A stretch of DNA of 29,770 nt from a virus. Positions 6,620-13,461 of this stretch are shown in pieces. The stretch's first letter is position 1, and every line of letters starts with the position of its first letter. The translations under genes and the position numbers were made by a program. Below the pieces are notes generated by a model. That model did no database searches. It had not been told where the DNA came from and saw only the letters and a program-made list of their open reading frames with translations. The stretch covers positions 1 through 29,770 of IMG/VR virus record IMGVR_UViG_3300042320_000750; one strand, written 5' to 3'.

Positions 6620-7473
6620 TCGCTCTTGCTCCTTCCTCCGGACGTTTGGTTTTCCTTGTCCTCAAACAGCGCTGCGTCTTTGCGCAGGTTCTCTTCGTGC
6701 CAGTTTTTCAGCCACTCCAGACAGACCGGACTTGCGGCCTCCCAGGAGTACAGGCTGTACGCTGCATACCTCTGCGCACGCTCCATGAACTTGGCAAGGT
6801 CCTCCTTGTAGAAGAATCCCGGAGCCTTCTGGGCGAACACGCTTTCCTTGCCGTAGGAGCAGCCAATGGGGCTGATTTCGTACTCCTCCAGACGACGCTT
6901 ACGCTCATCCCACTTGTCCCACGGGTTCCCGGGAACCTCTGCCATGTCATTGTAGTTTCCTCGTAGCAGCTCCGTCCAGTACAGCTGAGGGTGAGTGTCG
7001 CCAAGGATGGAAAACTCATTGTAGGGCCATTGTGGGTGGTACTGCAGCCATGACAACGGTGCGTGAGCCAGCTTGTCCATGAACGGCTGTCCGTAGTTGG
7101 TTAGCTCGGCAACAAGCGAAAGGGCCTCCTGTTTCTTGCCAGTCCACTCAATCTCGGCATTGATGATGTGGTTGCGGAAACCGGCATCCACCACTTCTTT
7201 GATGAATGTGGCCTGCTTTTTGGAGTCTCTCGGGTAGCAGTACGCCCAGCTTACCGGACGGATATCGTTCCGCTCGCAGGCAAGGATGAACTCACGGTAA
7301 CCGAACGGGCCACCAGACTTCATGTGCCACTTGTCGTGCTCACCAACACGCAGAGCACACCACTTCACCCCGCGCTGACGCATCTCGTCCAGCAGGTAGA
7401 ACCACGACTGATTTTTGTGAGCTGCAGCATGGAAGGCAACCCACATGCCAAAGCCAGTAATACGGTCACTCAT
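6616..7473 (-). CDS. TIM-barrel glycosidase-like protein, candidate endolysin
   Basis: The 285-residue protein alternates strands and helices in a way typical of a beta/alpha barrel: GFGMWVAF, VKWCALRVGE, RPVSWAYCYP, HIINAEIEW, LSWLQYHPQ, PQLYWTEL, ISPIGCSYG and YAAYSLYSWE. The fourth strand carries acidic residues (NAEIEW) where barrel glycosidases such as GH25 muramidases place catalytic carboxylates, and the last ends in SLYSWE. It could be a cell-wall hydrolase. It lies close to small membrane and lipoprotein genes that look like lysis genes. No signal peptide or wall-binding repeat is seen, and the last 25 residues are charged and probably disordered. Muramidase identity is an inference. 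Confidence 0.55.
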   Translation of the reverse strand: MSDRITGFGMWVAFHAAAHKNQSWFYLLDEMRQRGVKWCALRVGEHDKWHMKSGGPFGYREFILACERNDIRPVSWAYCYPRDSKKQATFIKEVVDAGFRNHIINAEIEWTGKKQEALSLVAELTNYGQPFMDKLAHAPLSWLQYHPQWPYNEFSILGDTHPQLYWTELLRGNYNDMAEVPGNPWDKWDERKRRLEEYEISPIGCSYGKESVFAQKAPGFFYKEDLAKFMERAQRYAAYSLYSWEAASPVCLEWLKNWHEENLRKDAALFEDKENQTSGGRSKSE

Positions 7474-7687
7474 CTTTCATCTCCTTGTTGACTTCCAGCA
7501 TTGCTGAGCACAGCTCAAGCATGGTCTTTTCGTAGCTGTCTCGGAACCTGTCAAGCATTGCTTCCTTTATGCTGCAGTTGAAGCACATGTTGTCGGATGT
7601 CATGTTTGCAACGCACACAACACCTTTGCAGCGTACGCACTGGTCAAAGCCAGCAAGGTAGTCGTCATCGTCGCCCTGCGTGCTCAT
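7466..7687 (-). CDS. Small Cys-rich zinc-ribbon-like protein (73 aa)
   Basis: The start is placed at the ATG at 7687 (MSTQGDDDDYLAGFDQ) because GAGGAG lies nine bases upstream; a GTG 24 bases earlier is possible. The protein contains CVRC (about residues 17-20), a following Cys, and MCFNC about 20 residues later, so two C-x-x-C pairs could bind one zinc ion. The rest is a charged helix (EAMLDRFRDSYEKTM). The stop overlaps the glycosidase-like gene by eight bases. A nucleic-acid or protein-binding zinc finger is likely, and its partner is unknown. Confidence 0.65.
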   Translation of the reverse strand: MSTQGDDDDYLAGFDQCVRCKGVVCVANMTSDNMCFNCSIKEAMLDRFRDSYEKTMLELCSAMLEVNKEMKDE

Positions 7688-7736
7688 AGAAGTACACTCC
7701 TCTGCGTCCACCCTTGGAATTCACGAAATTCAGAAT

Positions 7737-7856
7737 TCACTGCCACGCGAGTCTGGTGCATGGTCCACACACAATCCAGTCTTCCGTGTACTGACACCCT
7801 GTAGCAGGGTGTGCTGGTCCGCCACAATCTCTGCATTCGTACCTGCGAAAAGACAT
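7737..7856 (-). CDS. Mini zinc-finger-like protein (39 aa)
   Basis: The start at 7856 is chosen because AGGAGGT lies eight bases upstream; the longer frame to 7943 would need a TTG start inside the previous gene. The 39-residue product begins MSFRRYECRDCGGP. It has C-x-x-C, a His (GPAHPATGC), another Cys, and a closing CGPC, so it looks like a compact zinc-binding knuckle. With the neighbouring 73-aa gene it makes two Cys-rich mini-proteins side by side. A short DksA/TraR-type finger is one possibility, since it has the CxxC...CxxC spacing, but the usual helical arm is missing. Confidence 0.6.
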   Translation of the reverse strand: MSFRRYECRDCGGPAHPATGCQYTEDWIVCGPCTRLAWQ

Positions 7857-7914
7857 TGCCCGCGACCTCCTGAAAACAGGCTCGTCACGGGCAGCTTGTG
7901 TGGCAAGTGGGTAG

Positions 7915-8079
7915 CTACTTCTTTTTTCCGAATCTCTCGTCAAGCAAGAGCTGTGCCTTACGGTTGTTCTCCTGGACGTCCCACTCGGAAATGGCGGTCT
8001 GCACCGTGTCTCGTGGCAGGAGGTGAAGGGCCAGGTTCAGCGCCTTCAGGCCAAGCTCCAGGATGGCATCAGGGCTCAC
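7915..8079 (-). CDS. Small helical protein (54 aa, GTG start)
   Basis: The GTG at 8079 is the only start in this frame, because a stop lies two codons upstream. It overlaps the end of the lipoprotein gene by 11 bases. The product reads SPDAILELGLKALNLALHLL, then a Pro break, then a charged helix ending in GKKK. The first helix is amphipathic and the second is strongly charged, so the protein may bind a membrane surface or a partner protein. It has no recognised family. Confidence 0.5.
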   Translation of the reverse strand: MSPDAILELGLKALNLALHLLPRDTVQTAISEWDVQENNRKAQLLLDERFGKKK

Positions 8080-8335
8080 ACTTCACCCACTTCCCGTTCA
8101 CGTTGCAGAAGCCCCACTGCAGGTTCACGCTAGCAATGCAGGACTCGGCAGAGTCACGGGTAGGCAACGCTGCGCAGGAGGCCAGCTGGGCTGCGTGAGC
8201 GTCCTTTGGCGGAATGGAAGGCGGAGAGCTGCAGCCAGAAATGGAAGCAACCACGGCAGCCATGATGATGGCATACGCAAGAATCTTCCCAAGAACCAAC
8301 CCAGTCGGGTTGGACTTCACTCGGCATCGGGCCAT
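8069..8335 (-). CDS. Small secreted lipoprotein (88 aa), possible outer-membrane spanin
   Basis: A positively charged N-terminus (MARCRVKSN) leads into a hydrophobic segment (about 13-30) and a lipobox-like SISGC, with the acylated Cys predicted at position 35. The mature part is about 54 residues, starts with a Ser/Pro-rich stretch (SSPPSIPP), and has four Cys that could form two disulphides. Small, Pro-rich lipoproteins next to holin-like genes are typical o-spanins in phages of Gram-negative hosts, but no i-spanin partner is obvious, so this role is tentative. The start is supported by AAAGGAGG just upstream and a TAATG overlap with the preceding gene. Confidence 0.65.
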   Translation of the reverse strand: MARCRVKSNPTGLVLGKILAYAIIMAAVVASISGCSSPPSIPPKDAHAAQLASCAALPTRDSAESCIASVNLQWGFCNVNGKWVKCEP

Positions 8336-8595
8336 TACTTGTCCTCCTTTCTATCCACAAGCACCGGGCTTGGGATGACAACGGCAATCAGGTACTTCAC
8401 GTAGGATGAGTCCAGCTTACCAGAGTACACGAGTGCACATACACCAACAAAAACGGCGGTGAACACAATGGCTCGGACAAGGTCAACGTCTAGGGATAGC
8501 TTAGTCATGCGGATTAGCTTAGATAGTAGCTTCTCTTTGCCGTATACGCCAATGCTTGCGCGCACCTTGGTCTTTTTGTTCTGGATGGAAATCAT
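8335..8595 (-). CDS. Small membrane protein (86 aa), holin candidate
   Basis: The protein starts MISIQNKKTKVRASIGV with a basic region of about 40 residues. A clear membrane span follows (LVRAIVFTAVFVGVCALVY), then a short polar hinge and a second hydrophobic segment (VKYLIAVVIPSPVLV), ending in a charged tail (DRKEDK). One certain and one possible membrane segment fit a class II-like holin. Its position between another small membrane protein and a lipoprotein supports a lysis role, but holins have no sequence signature, so this is inference. The start overlaps the upstream stop (ATGA). Confidence 0.6.
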   Translation of the reverse strand: MISIQNKKTKVRASIGVYGKEKLLSKLIRMTKLSLDVDLVRAIVFTAVFVGVCALVYSGKLDSSYVKYLIAVVIPSPVLVDRKEDK

Positions 8596-8909
8596 CTCTC
8601 CCTCTCTCTGATACGGTCTCGGAAGAAGTACAGAATAGCAGAAACCACTGCCCCTCCGTACTTGGTAACTGTTGCCAAAAGTGTGGCGAATGCGCTGAAA
8701 TTGTTGGCCCCGATGTAGTGGTCTTTTCTAGGTGTAGCGGTCACCTGCGATGCGGCAGAAATGCTGACGCTAACCTCGGACGGACCGAAGAAGAAGCTCT
8801 CCTGCCAATTGTGCTCCTGGGCCTGGCCAGTGATTAGGCGGGACCGGAACGCAGTGGACATTCCGTACACTGACGTGAGGTACGGACGTGAACCAATCCC
8901 ACGCCTCAC
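8592..8909 (-). CDS. Small protein with C-terminal membrane segment (105 aa, GTG start)
   Basis: The GTG at 8909 lies just after the upstream stop (TAAGTG) and is preceded by GGAGGGG, a strong ribosome site. The N-terminal 70 residues are polar. The C-terminal section (FATLLATVTKYGGAVVSAIL, about 74-93) is a probable membrane span, followed by a strongly charged end (RDRIRERER). Hydrophobic-then-basic tails are common in holins and tail-anchored phage proteins. It is the first gene of the candidate lysis block. It could instead be a membrane-contacting virion protein, because it directly follows structural genes. Confidence 0.55.
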   Translation of the reverse strand: MRRGIGSRPYLTSVYGMSTAFRSRLITGQAQEHNWQESFFFGPSEVSVSISAASQVTATPRKDHYIGANNFSAFATLLATVTKYGGAVVSAILYFFRDRIRERER

Positions 8910-9716
8910 TTACCCCTCCGTATATCGGATGTTCGCCCAGATGGTAGTGGCGGTGGTAGCGGACGGCAGCCAGACAATGAACGGAACAGTGTTGTTGTAG
9001 AGTCTTGGCATACCGCAAGCCACGGCGTCCTGGTTCACGTTCAGTGCAACCACTGGAACGCCAATCTCGGCAAGCACTCGGTAAAGAACAAGGTGAATGG
9101 CGCCCGTAACGTAAGACGTGCCAAGGGTGACCGACTCCACACTTCTGACACCAGTATCTCCTGCCTGAAGGAAGAACGGAACAAACGTCCCGGCTGCGGC
9201 CGAGGCAGGGAAGCTCGGCATGGTGCCGGTTCTGCCCGCCGTGCCTGCCTGGTTTGTGTACGAAATTGTGGTGTTTGCAATGGCGCCAGCGTTGGTGGTG
9301 GCAGTGGACACTTCCAGGGCAGCGTATACGCCTTCTCCGTTGGTGGTTCCGTCCAGGTCCCTCGCTGGAATTGCAACTGGCGTAATGGCCTGTGCAGTAG
9401 TGGTGGTGACCACAAGACCGGAATTGTGCCATAGCCTATCCAGCAGAAGCACAGAGCCAACAAGCGATGCGCTAGCGCTGATGCCAGCAAGGTACTTGTT
9501 TCCAGAACTCGGGTTGGAGAACGGAATCTGACCAGCGTACGTGGTGAGCGCGGCCCCGTTGATGCCGGGAGCGGGTGGTGCCCCGGCTCCTGGAATGCCG
9601 GCGGTGTAGAGCGTGCTGTGAAGAACGCCGGGGGCCTCCATGGTTCCGGTGGTCTTCTGGAATCTCCCTGGCTGATTCAGCCCAGCAATTAGGGTGTCAA
9701 TGCTTGTAACGGCCAT
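8910..9716 (-). CDS. Virion structural protein, beta-rich (268 aa)
   Basis: The 268-residue product is rich in Ala, Thr, Gly and Ser with few charged residues, typical of a beta-sandwich phage structural protein. It starts MAVTSIDTLIAGLNQPGRFQ and has a Gly/Pro/Ala section near residue 40-52 (PGAGAPPAPG). A beta-rich body follows, including SVLLLDRLWHNSGLV and GAIHLVLYRVLAEI, and the end is VPFIVWLPSATTATTIWANI. No catalytic motif is visible. I do not recognise the family by name. It is the last gene of the tail block and could be a head decoration, a tail fibre element or a receptor-contacting protein. The start abuts the upstream stop with no gap. Confidence 0.75.
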   Translation of the reverse strand: MAVTSIDTLIAGLNQPGRFQKTTGTMEAPGVLHSTLYTAGIPGAGAPPAPGINGAALTTYAGQIPFSNPSSGNKYLAGISASASLVGSVLLLDRLWHNSGLVVTTTTAQAITPVAIPARDLDGTTNGEGVYAALEVSTATTNAGAIANTTISYTNQAGTAGRTGTMPSFPASAAAGTFVPFFLQAGDTGVRSVESVTLGTSYVTGAIHLVLYRVLAEIGVPVVALNVNQDAVACGMPRLYNNTVPFIVWLPSATTATTIWANIRYTEG

Positions 9717-10085
9717 TTAGCCCTCCTCAATCGTGATGTCGCCAACCTGGAATCTTGCACCCTCACCCGAGCCAATGGAGACCGGGGTAACGTCGCCGTA
9801 GTACAGCATGTTGCCACCAGAAACAGCGTCAAAGATGGCAACGGACACAACTGTACCCCAGGACGTTCCAGCAATGCCAAAGTCGGGAGCGTCAGTGTTT
9901 GAGGTTACCCCGAGCGCAGGAACACCAAACGTGACGGACTGCCTGGCGTATCCACCGCCAGAAACCTCAGTTCCGGGAGCAACGTCAGTGCATGCGGTCG
10001 TGTGAAGGCTGACATAAACGGTACCAGTTCTCAGGTACGCGTTGATGACAATGTCTTCTAGGTAGTTGCTTTTGCCGGACGCCAC
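9717..10085 (-). CDS. Phage structural protein, tail fibre-like beta domain (122 aa, GTG start)
   Basis: The product shows a layout seen in small phage structural proteins: a helical start (NYLEDIVINAYLR) followed by VYVSLHTTAC, then GTEVSGGGYARQSVTF and TSWGTVVSVAIFDAVSGG with a final strand-rich end. Phage proteins with 'YVxLHT...GTEVSGGGYAR...F.....WG.....IFD' are usually annotated as tail fibre or hypothetical structural proteins. The start is GTG. No enzymatic residues are evident. It is one of three consecutive beta-rich structural genes here. Confidence 0.75.
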   Translation of the reverse strand: MASGKSNYLEDIVINAYLRTGTVYVSLHTTACTDVAPGTEVSGGGYARQSVTFGVPALGVTSNTDAPDFGIAGTSWGTVVSVAIFDAVSGGNMLYYGDVTPVSIGSGEGARFQVGDITIEEG

Positions 10086-10475
10086 TTAGGCCCCCGTAAT
10101 GCCGTTGGTTCTGTACGAGTCCGGCGAGCTGACGTACCACTTGATGCTGCCAACACCTGCCGCAATCACATCAAGTGTGGAAAGTACATGGGTGGGAATC
10201 CATAGGTCAATTCTGGAGCCAGAAGGCAGCTTTAGGCCGTTAGCTGTCGTGGTTGCGGCTGCAGTGGCAGTCTCTTTGAATCTCAGATAGCAGTCATTGG
10301 AGACGCACTCAAAAGTGACCCACACAAACCCCTTGGGCCTGTCTGCCGCTGGAAGTCCGGTCCAAAGTGCAACGTTGGCAGCCGCGGCACCCGTAGCAGC
10401 GGTCTGAACGACCTGCTTACCATCATCGGATGGCGGTAGTCTCTGGTAGAATCCACTCTGTGCGTCCTTGCTCAT
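10086..10475 (-). CDS. Small virion structural protein (129 aa)
   Basis: The 129-residue product starts MSKDAQSGFYQRLPPSDDGK. After an Ala-rich stretch (TAATGAAAANVALW) it has alternating strands: KGFVWVTFECVSNDCYLRF, GSRIDLWIPTHV and SIKWYVSSPDSY. The composition (Ala, Thr and aromatic rich, few charges) fits a compact beta-sandwich accessory virion protein. The family is not recognised. It lies downstream of the secreted metalloprotease gene and upstream of two other beta-rich structural genes. Confidence 0.7.
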   Translation of the reverse strand: MSKDAQSGFYQRLPPSDDGKQVVQTAATGAAAANVALWTGLPAADRPKGFVWVTFECVSNDCYLRFKETATAAATTTANGLKLPSGSRIDLWIPTHVLSTLDVIAAGVGSIKWYVSSPDSYRTNGITGA

Positions 10476-10493
10476 GCGAAAATCATACCACCT

Positions 10494-11132
10494 TCAGGGT
10501 TGGACACAAGGATTCATTGGACGGTCACATTTGTTGGCTCGGCAGAATTCTTCCAAGTCTCTGGACGCCAGGCAGGGCGCAATTTCTCGGTATCCGGCCT
10601 CCATGACGCAACTTCCACTGCACTGGATGTGGTGGGCCCCGAGAACATGTCCAAACTCGTGGATTGCAATGAGTTTTTCCATGTCACTGTCTTCCATTCG
10701 GTCACGAATCAGCACAACCTTCACCCCGAAAGGTCCCGGGCCGTAGATTCCGCCAGGAGGAGACGTAAAGGCAAGGTGGTAGGAGCTTGTGGTCTCGTCT
10801 AGGTACTGTACGAACGGGTCGTCACCGTCAGCCTTGAGAAGGACATGGTGAAACTCGTGTCTTTTTGGTGCGGTTGGGTCTGAATGGTTCACGTCCCATG
10901 TGAAGGTAATGGAGACCATTCCATTGGTTGCCCTTTCCCACTCCTTGGCTGCCCCCAGAATCGCTTTCCGGTCTTTGGCAGTAAAGGACATGTCCGCATG
11001 GAACGGAAGCTCTACGGTCGGTCCTGGGGGCCCTGGCTCCTTTGGTCTAGGGCTGCATGACGGGGTGAACAGGACGTACAGGCACACAATGTAGCACAGT
11101 GCTTTACTGATCAGATTGCGTAGGTGTTGCAT
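10494..11132 (-). CDS. Secreted matrixin-like zinc metalloprotease (lipoprotein-like leader)
   Basis: The start at 11132 (MQHLRNLISKALCYIVCLYV) is preferred: GGAGAG lies about seven bases upstream, and the longer frame only adds Arg-rich sequence inside the preceding gene. The 212-residue protein has a hydrophobic leader ending near Cys26 (TPSC, an imperfect lipobox), then a Pro-rich spacer (RPKEPGPPGP). It then has a metzincin-type zinc motif HEFGHVLGAHH (158-168), with three zinc-binding His and catalytic Glu159, followed by CVM as a possible Met-turn. Matrixins are rare in phages. It may cut a host surface or capsule protein, or process virion proteins. Six Cys in the C-terminal part suggest disulphides and an extracytoplasmic site. 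Confidence 0.8.
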   Translation of the reverse strand: MQHLRNLISKALCYIVCLYVLFTPSCSPRPKEPGPPGPTVELPFHADMSFTAKDRKAILGAAKEWERATNGMVSITFTWDVNHSDPTAPKRHEFHHVLLKADGDDPFVQYLDETTSSYHLAFTSPPGGIYGPGPFGVKVVLIRDRMEDSDMEKLIAIHEFGHVLGAHHIQCSGSCVMEAGYREIAPCLASRDLEEFCRANKCDRPMNPCVQP

Positions 11133-13461
11133 ATGGGCTCTCCGTGATTCCGGCCTTTCCTGCCGGCGATGACGACTGCGACTCTTCCTGTTCCTTGGCC
11201 GCCGCAGCTTCCGCATAGGCTTCCTGGTTACGTTTGATGAACTCTGGCTCCATAACCCTGTCCACCGGCTCTCCAAGAAGCAAGCTCAGCTCAACAAGTT
11301 TGGAGGCATGGATACCATTTCCAGACATCTGCACCTTTGCAACACTGTCTCTCACTGAATTCACAATTTGTCTGTGCAGGTCCTTCCAAATCGTTTTAAA
11401 CGTGTTAGCTTCGTCTTTGCTGAGCGCTCCGGACATAAGCGCTTTGATTGCGGCGGTCGGGTTGCTGACGATATTCCAGGTACGAACGGCGTTTAGCTGG
11501 TCCCTGGTCAGTACGGACGACTGGTAGGACTTTCTCATACTACCTAGCTTGGCCGAATTCGCAGCCGAGATACGCTCTCCAACCATCGCGACCGACTTGT
11601 CGTAGTTCGCCATCACGGACTTATGCAGCTCAGGCGATGGGGATAGTCTGCCCACGTACTTGGTGAGCGCCTCACGGTACGACGGGGAAGAAACTCTGTC
11701 GTACTCCTTGAGAATCTTCTTGTAGGAGGCCGGCGTAGGAGTCTCCATGTGGTGCTGCTTGGTGGCAACCTTTCCTCCAGTAGTCAGGAACGCAGTTGCT
11801 GCCTTTCCCGCAATCTCCGCAGTGGACTTGGTCATGGCAGCAAGCTCGCCAGAGATGGCCATTCTCTCCATGGCCTCTTTCACGTGTGGACCGTTCAGTA
11901 CGTACCTGGCAGCTCTTGCTGCGCTGTAGCCAAGGGCTCCAGCGATTGGGTTAGTGGCGGCCCCAATGGCTGTTGCGTAGGCCATGTCCGAGAGCGCTTC
12001 AGAGATTCCACCGGCTGCAGCTGCTGGCTGCTTTTTGAACAGCTCACCAGCCTTGGCTGCATCAAGGATACTCTCGTTCATGGAGCGCTTGAGCATGGCT
12101 GCCCTTACGGCTTCAGATGAGCCAACAGAGTCAATCTCAGTGGCAATGGCTGCCCTTACGGCGTCCGACTTTGCCATGTTGTAAATCTTCAGAACACGCT
12201 CACCGTCCAGCGTCTCTGGCATGTTTGCCCTTTCCAGTCTGCTTGCTAGGCCAGAAATCTTGCCAGCCTCAGCAGCGGGTGCGGGAACGGTAGGAGTGGG
12301 ACCTGGAACCCAGCCGTCACCGCCAGTGAATGACCTTGGAGCGCGAGCCTCTCCGGGCATTCTCTTTGGGGTGGTGAATGACGACATATCTCTCGGGCGA
12401 GGAGCAAACACAGCTGATTCGCCGGCCTCAGCCTCTCTGATGGCTCCAACAATTCTTGCCTTGGTGATTTTTACGTCTGAAGACCCGAGAGCGGATACAA
12501 GCTCGTTCTTTGCCTGCGCAATGTTCTCTTTTGCCTTAGCCACGACATCAAACTTGTTGTCAATACCGGAGAACTCCTTGGCCGCAATGGACTCGTACTC
12601 CTTTGGCACATTCAGCTTCTTGGCCAGCTTCTCTTCAACCTCGTTTGCGAACTTGGTGGACAGCTTCTCCCCAACCGATTCCAGACCCTCAGCGGCAAGT
12701 CTTCCACCGATACCGAGACCGGCACCAAGGAAGAACCCGCCACCAGTATGGGCGGCAAGAGCGGCAGCCGTAAGCGGCTTGTCGTGAAGCGTGGCGTCAG
12801 AAACGTAGTTGCCGGCGGAGTAGATGGCTCCGTGAGCGCCATTGCCAAGGCCGGCGTTGATGATGCGATTAAGCTTCTCTCCCCTTCCAAGGGATGCGGC
12901 AGCGTCAGCCGCAATGGCCTCGCCAAGGGCTCTTTCGGCAACCCCAACACCTTCCCTAGCGGCAAGCTCTGCGGATACGTCTACGGCCTCCCTGAGGCCA
13001 AGCTTCTCGGCAATACCAAGACCCTTCAGAGCGATTCTACCACCCTGAACTGCCTCCTCCACTGGAATCATTGCGGAGGCGGCTAGGCCTAAACCGTGAC
13101 CAATGGTTTCCGCGTCACCGGTTCCAGCACGCTCCATCGCAAGCTCTCTGGACTTGTTCCACTCGCCAAGTCCAAACTGCCCATTCGTAAGAGCGTCACC
13201 GGCCTCCAGCGCCTTCTGGATGGCAAACGGAGCCATCCCAAGAGACACCTCCGACGTAACGCCACGGTAGTAGCGTTCTGCTGGAGACATGGTCTTGTAG
13301 GTGTCAATGTCCTTGTACATCTGCTTTGCAGACTGCTCAGACACAACCGTATCGTTCTTGCGTAGAGAATTTTCTCCGATGACCTTCGGCATTCCGCCGT
13401 CGTCAACAACAACGGCCTTGCCACCATCTTCGGCAAAGTCCTCAGGGGAGAAGTCACCCAT
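11104..13461 (-). CDS. Large internal virion/DNA ejection protein (785 aa)
   Basis: This long Ala-rich helical protein starts MGDFSPEDFAEDGGK. It has two glycine-rich hydrophobic regions that could insert in or cross a membrane: near residues 240-265 (GGGFFLGAGLGIGG) and near 500-530 (ATNPIAGALGYSAARAARYV). Coiled segments and a Pro-rich linker (PGPTPTVPAPAAEA) separate them. Such proteins are packed in podophage heads and pass through the tail to build a channel in the host envelope. Its N-terminus matches that of the upstream gene product, suggesting a common targeting signal. No lysozyme or peptidase motif is visible. The start overlaps the upstream stop (TAATG). Confidence 0.75.
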   Translation of the reverse strand: MGDFSPEDFAEDGGKAVVVDDGGMPKVIGENSLRKNDTVVSEQSAKQMYKDIDTYKTMSPAERYYRGVTSEVSLGMAPFAIQKALEAGDALTNGQFGLGEWNKSRELAMERAGTGDAETIGHGLGLAASAMIPVEEAVQGGRIALKGLGIAEKLGLREAVDVSAELAAREGVGVAERALGEAIAADAAASLGRGEKLNRIINAGLGNGAHGAIYSAGNYVSDATLHDKPLTAAALAAHTGGGFFLGAGLGIGGRLAAEGLESVGEKLSTKFANEVEEKLAKKLNVPKEYESIAAKEFSGIDNKFDVVAKAKENIAQAKNELVSALGSSDVKITKARIVGAIREAEAGESAVFAPRPRDMSSFTTPKRMPGEARAPRSFTGGDGWVPGPTPTVPAPAAEAGKISGLASRLERANMPETLDGERVLKIYNMAKSDAVRAAIATEIDSVGSSEAVRAAMLKRSMNESILDAAKAGELFKKQPAAAAGGISEALSDMAYATAIGAATNPIAGALGYSAARAARYVLNGPHVKEAMERMAISGELAAMTKSTAEIAGKAATAFLTTGGKVATKQHHMETPTPASYKKILKEYDRVSSPSYREALTKYVGRLSPSPELHKSVMANYDKSVAMVGERISAANSAKLGSMRKSYQSSVLTRDQLNAVRTWNIVSNPTAAIKALMSGALSKDEANTFKTIWKDLHRQIVNSVRDSVAKVQMSGNGIHASKLVELSLLLGEPVDRVMEPEFIKRNQEAYAEAAAAKEQEESQSSSPAGKAGITESPYATPTQSDQ

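Noticed and set aside
10494-11276. 260-residue version of the metalloprotease
   Set aside because: The extra 48 residues are Arg/Ser-rich antisense-like sequence inside the preceding gene and would mask the signal peptide.
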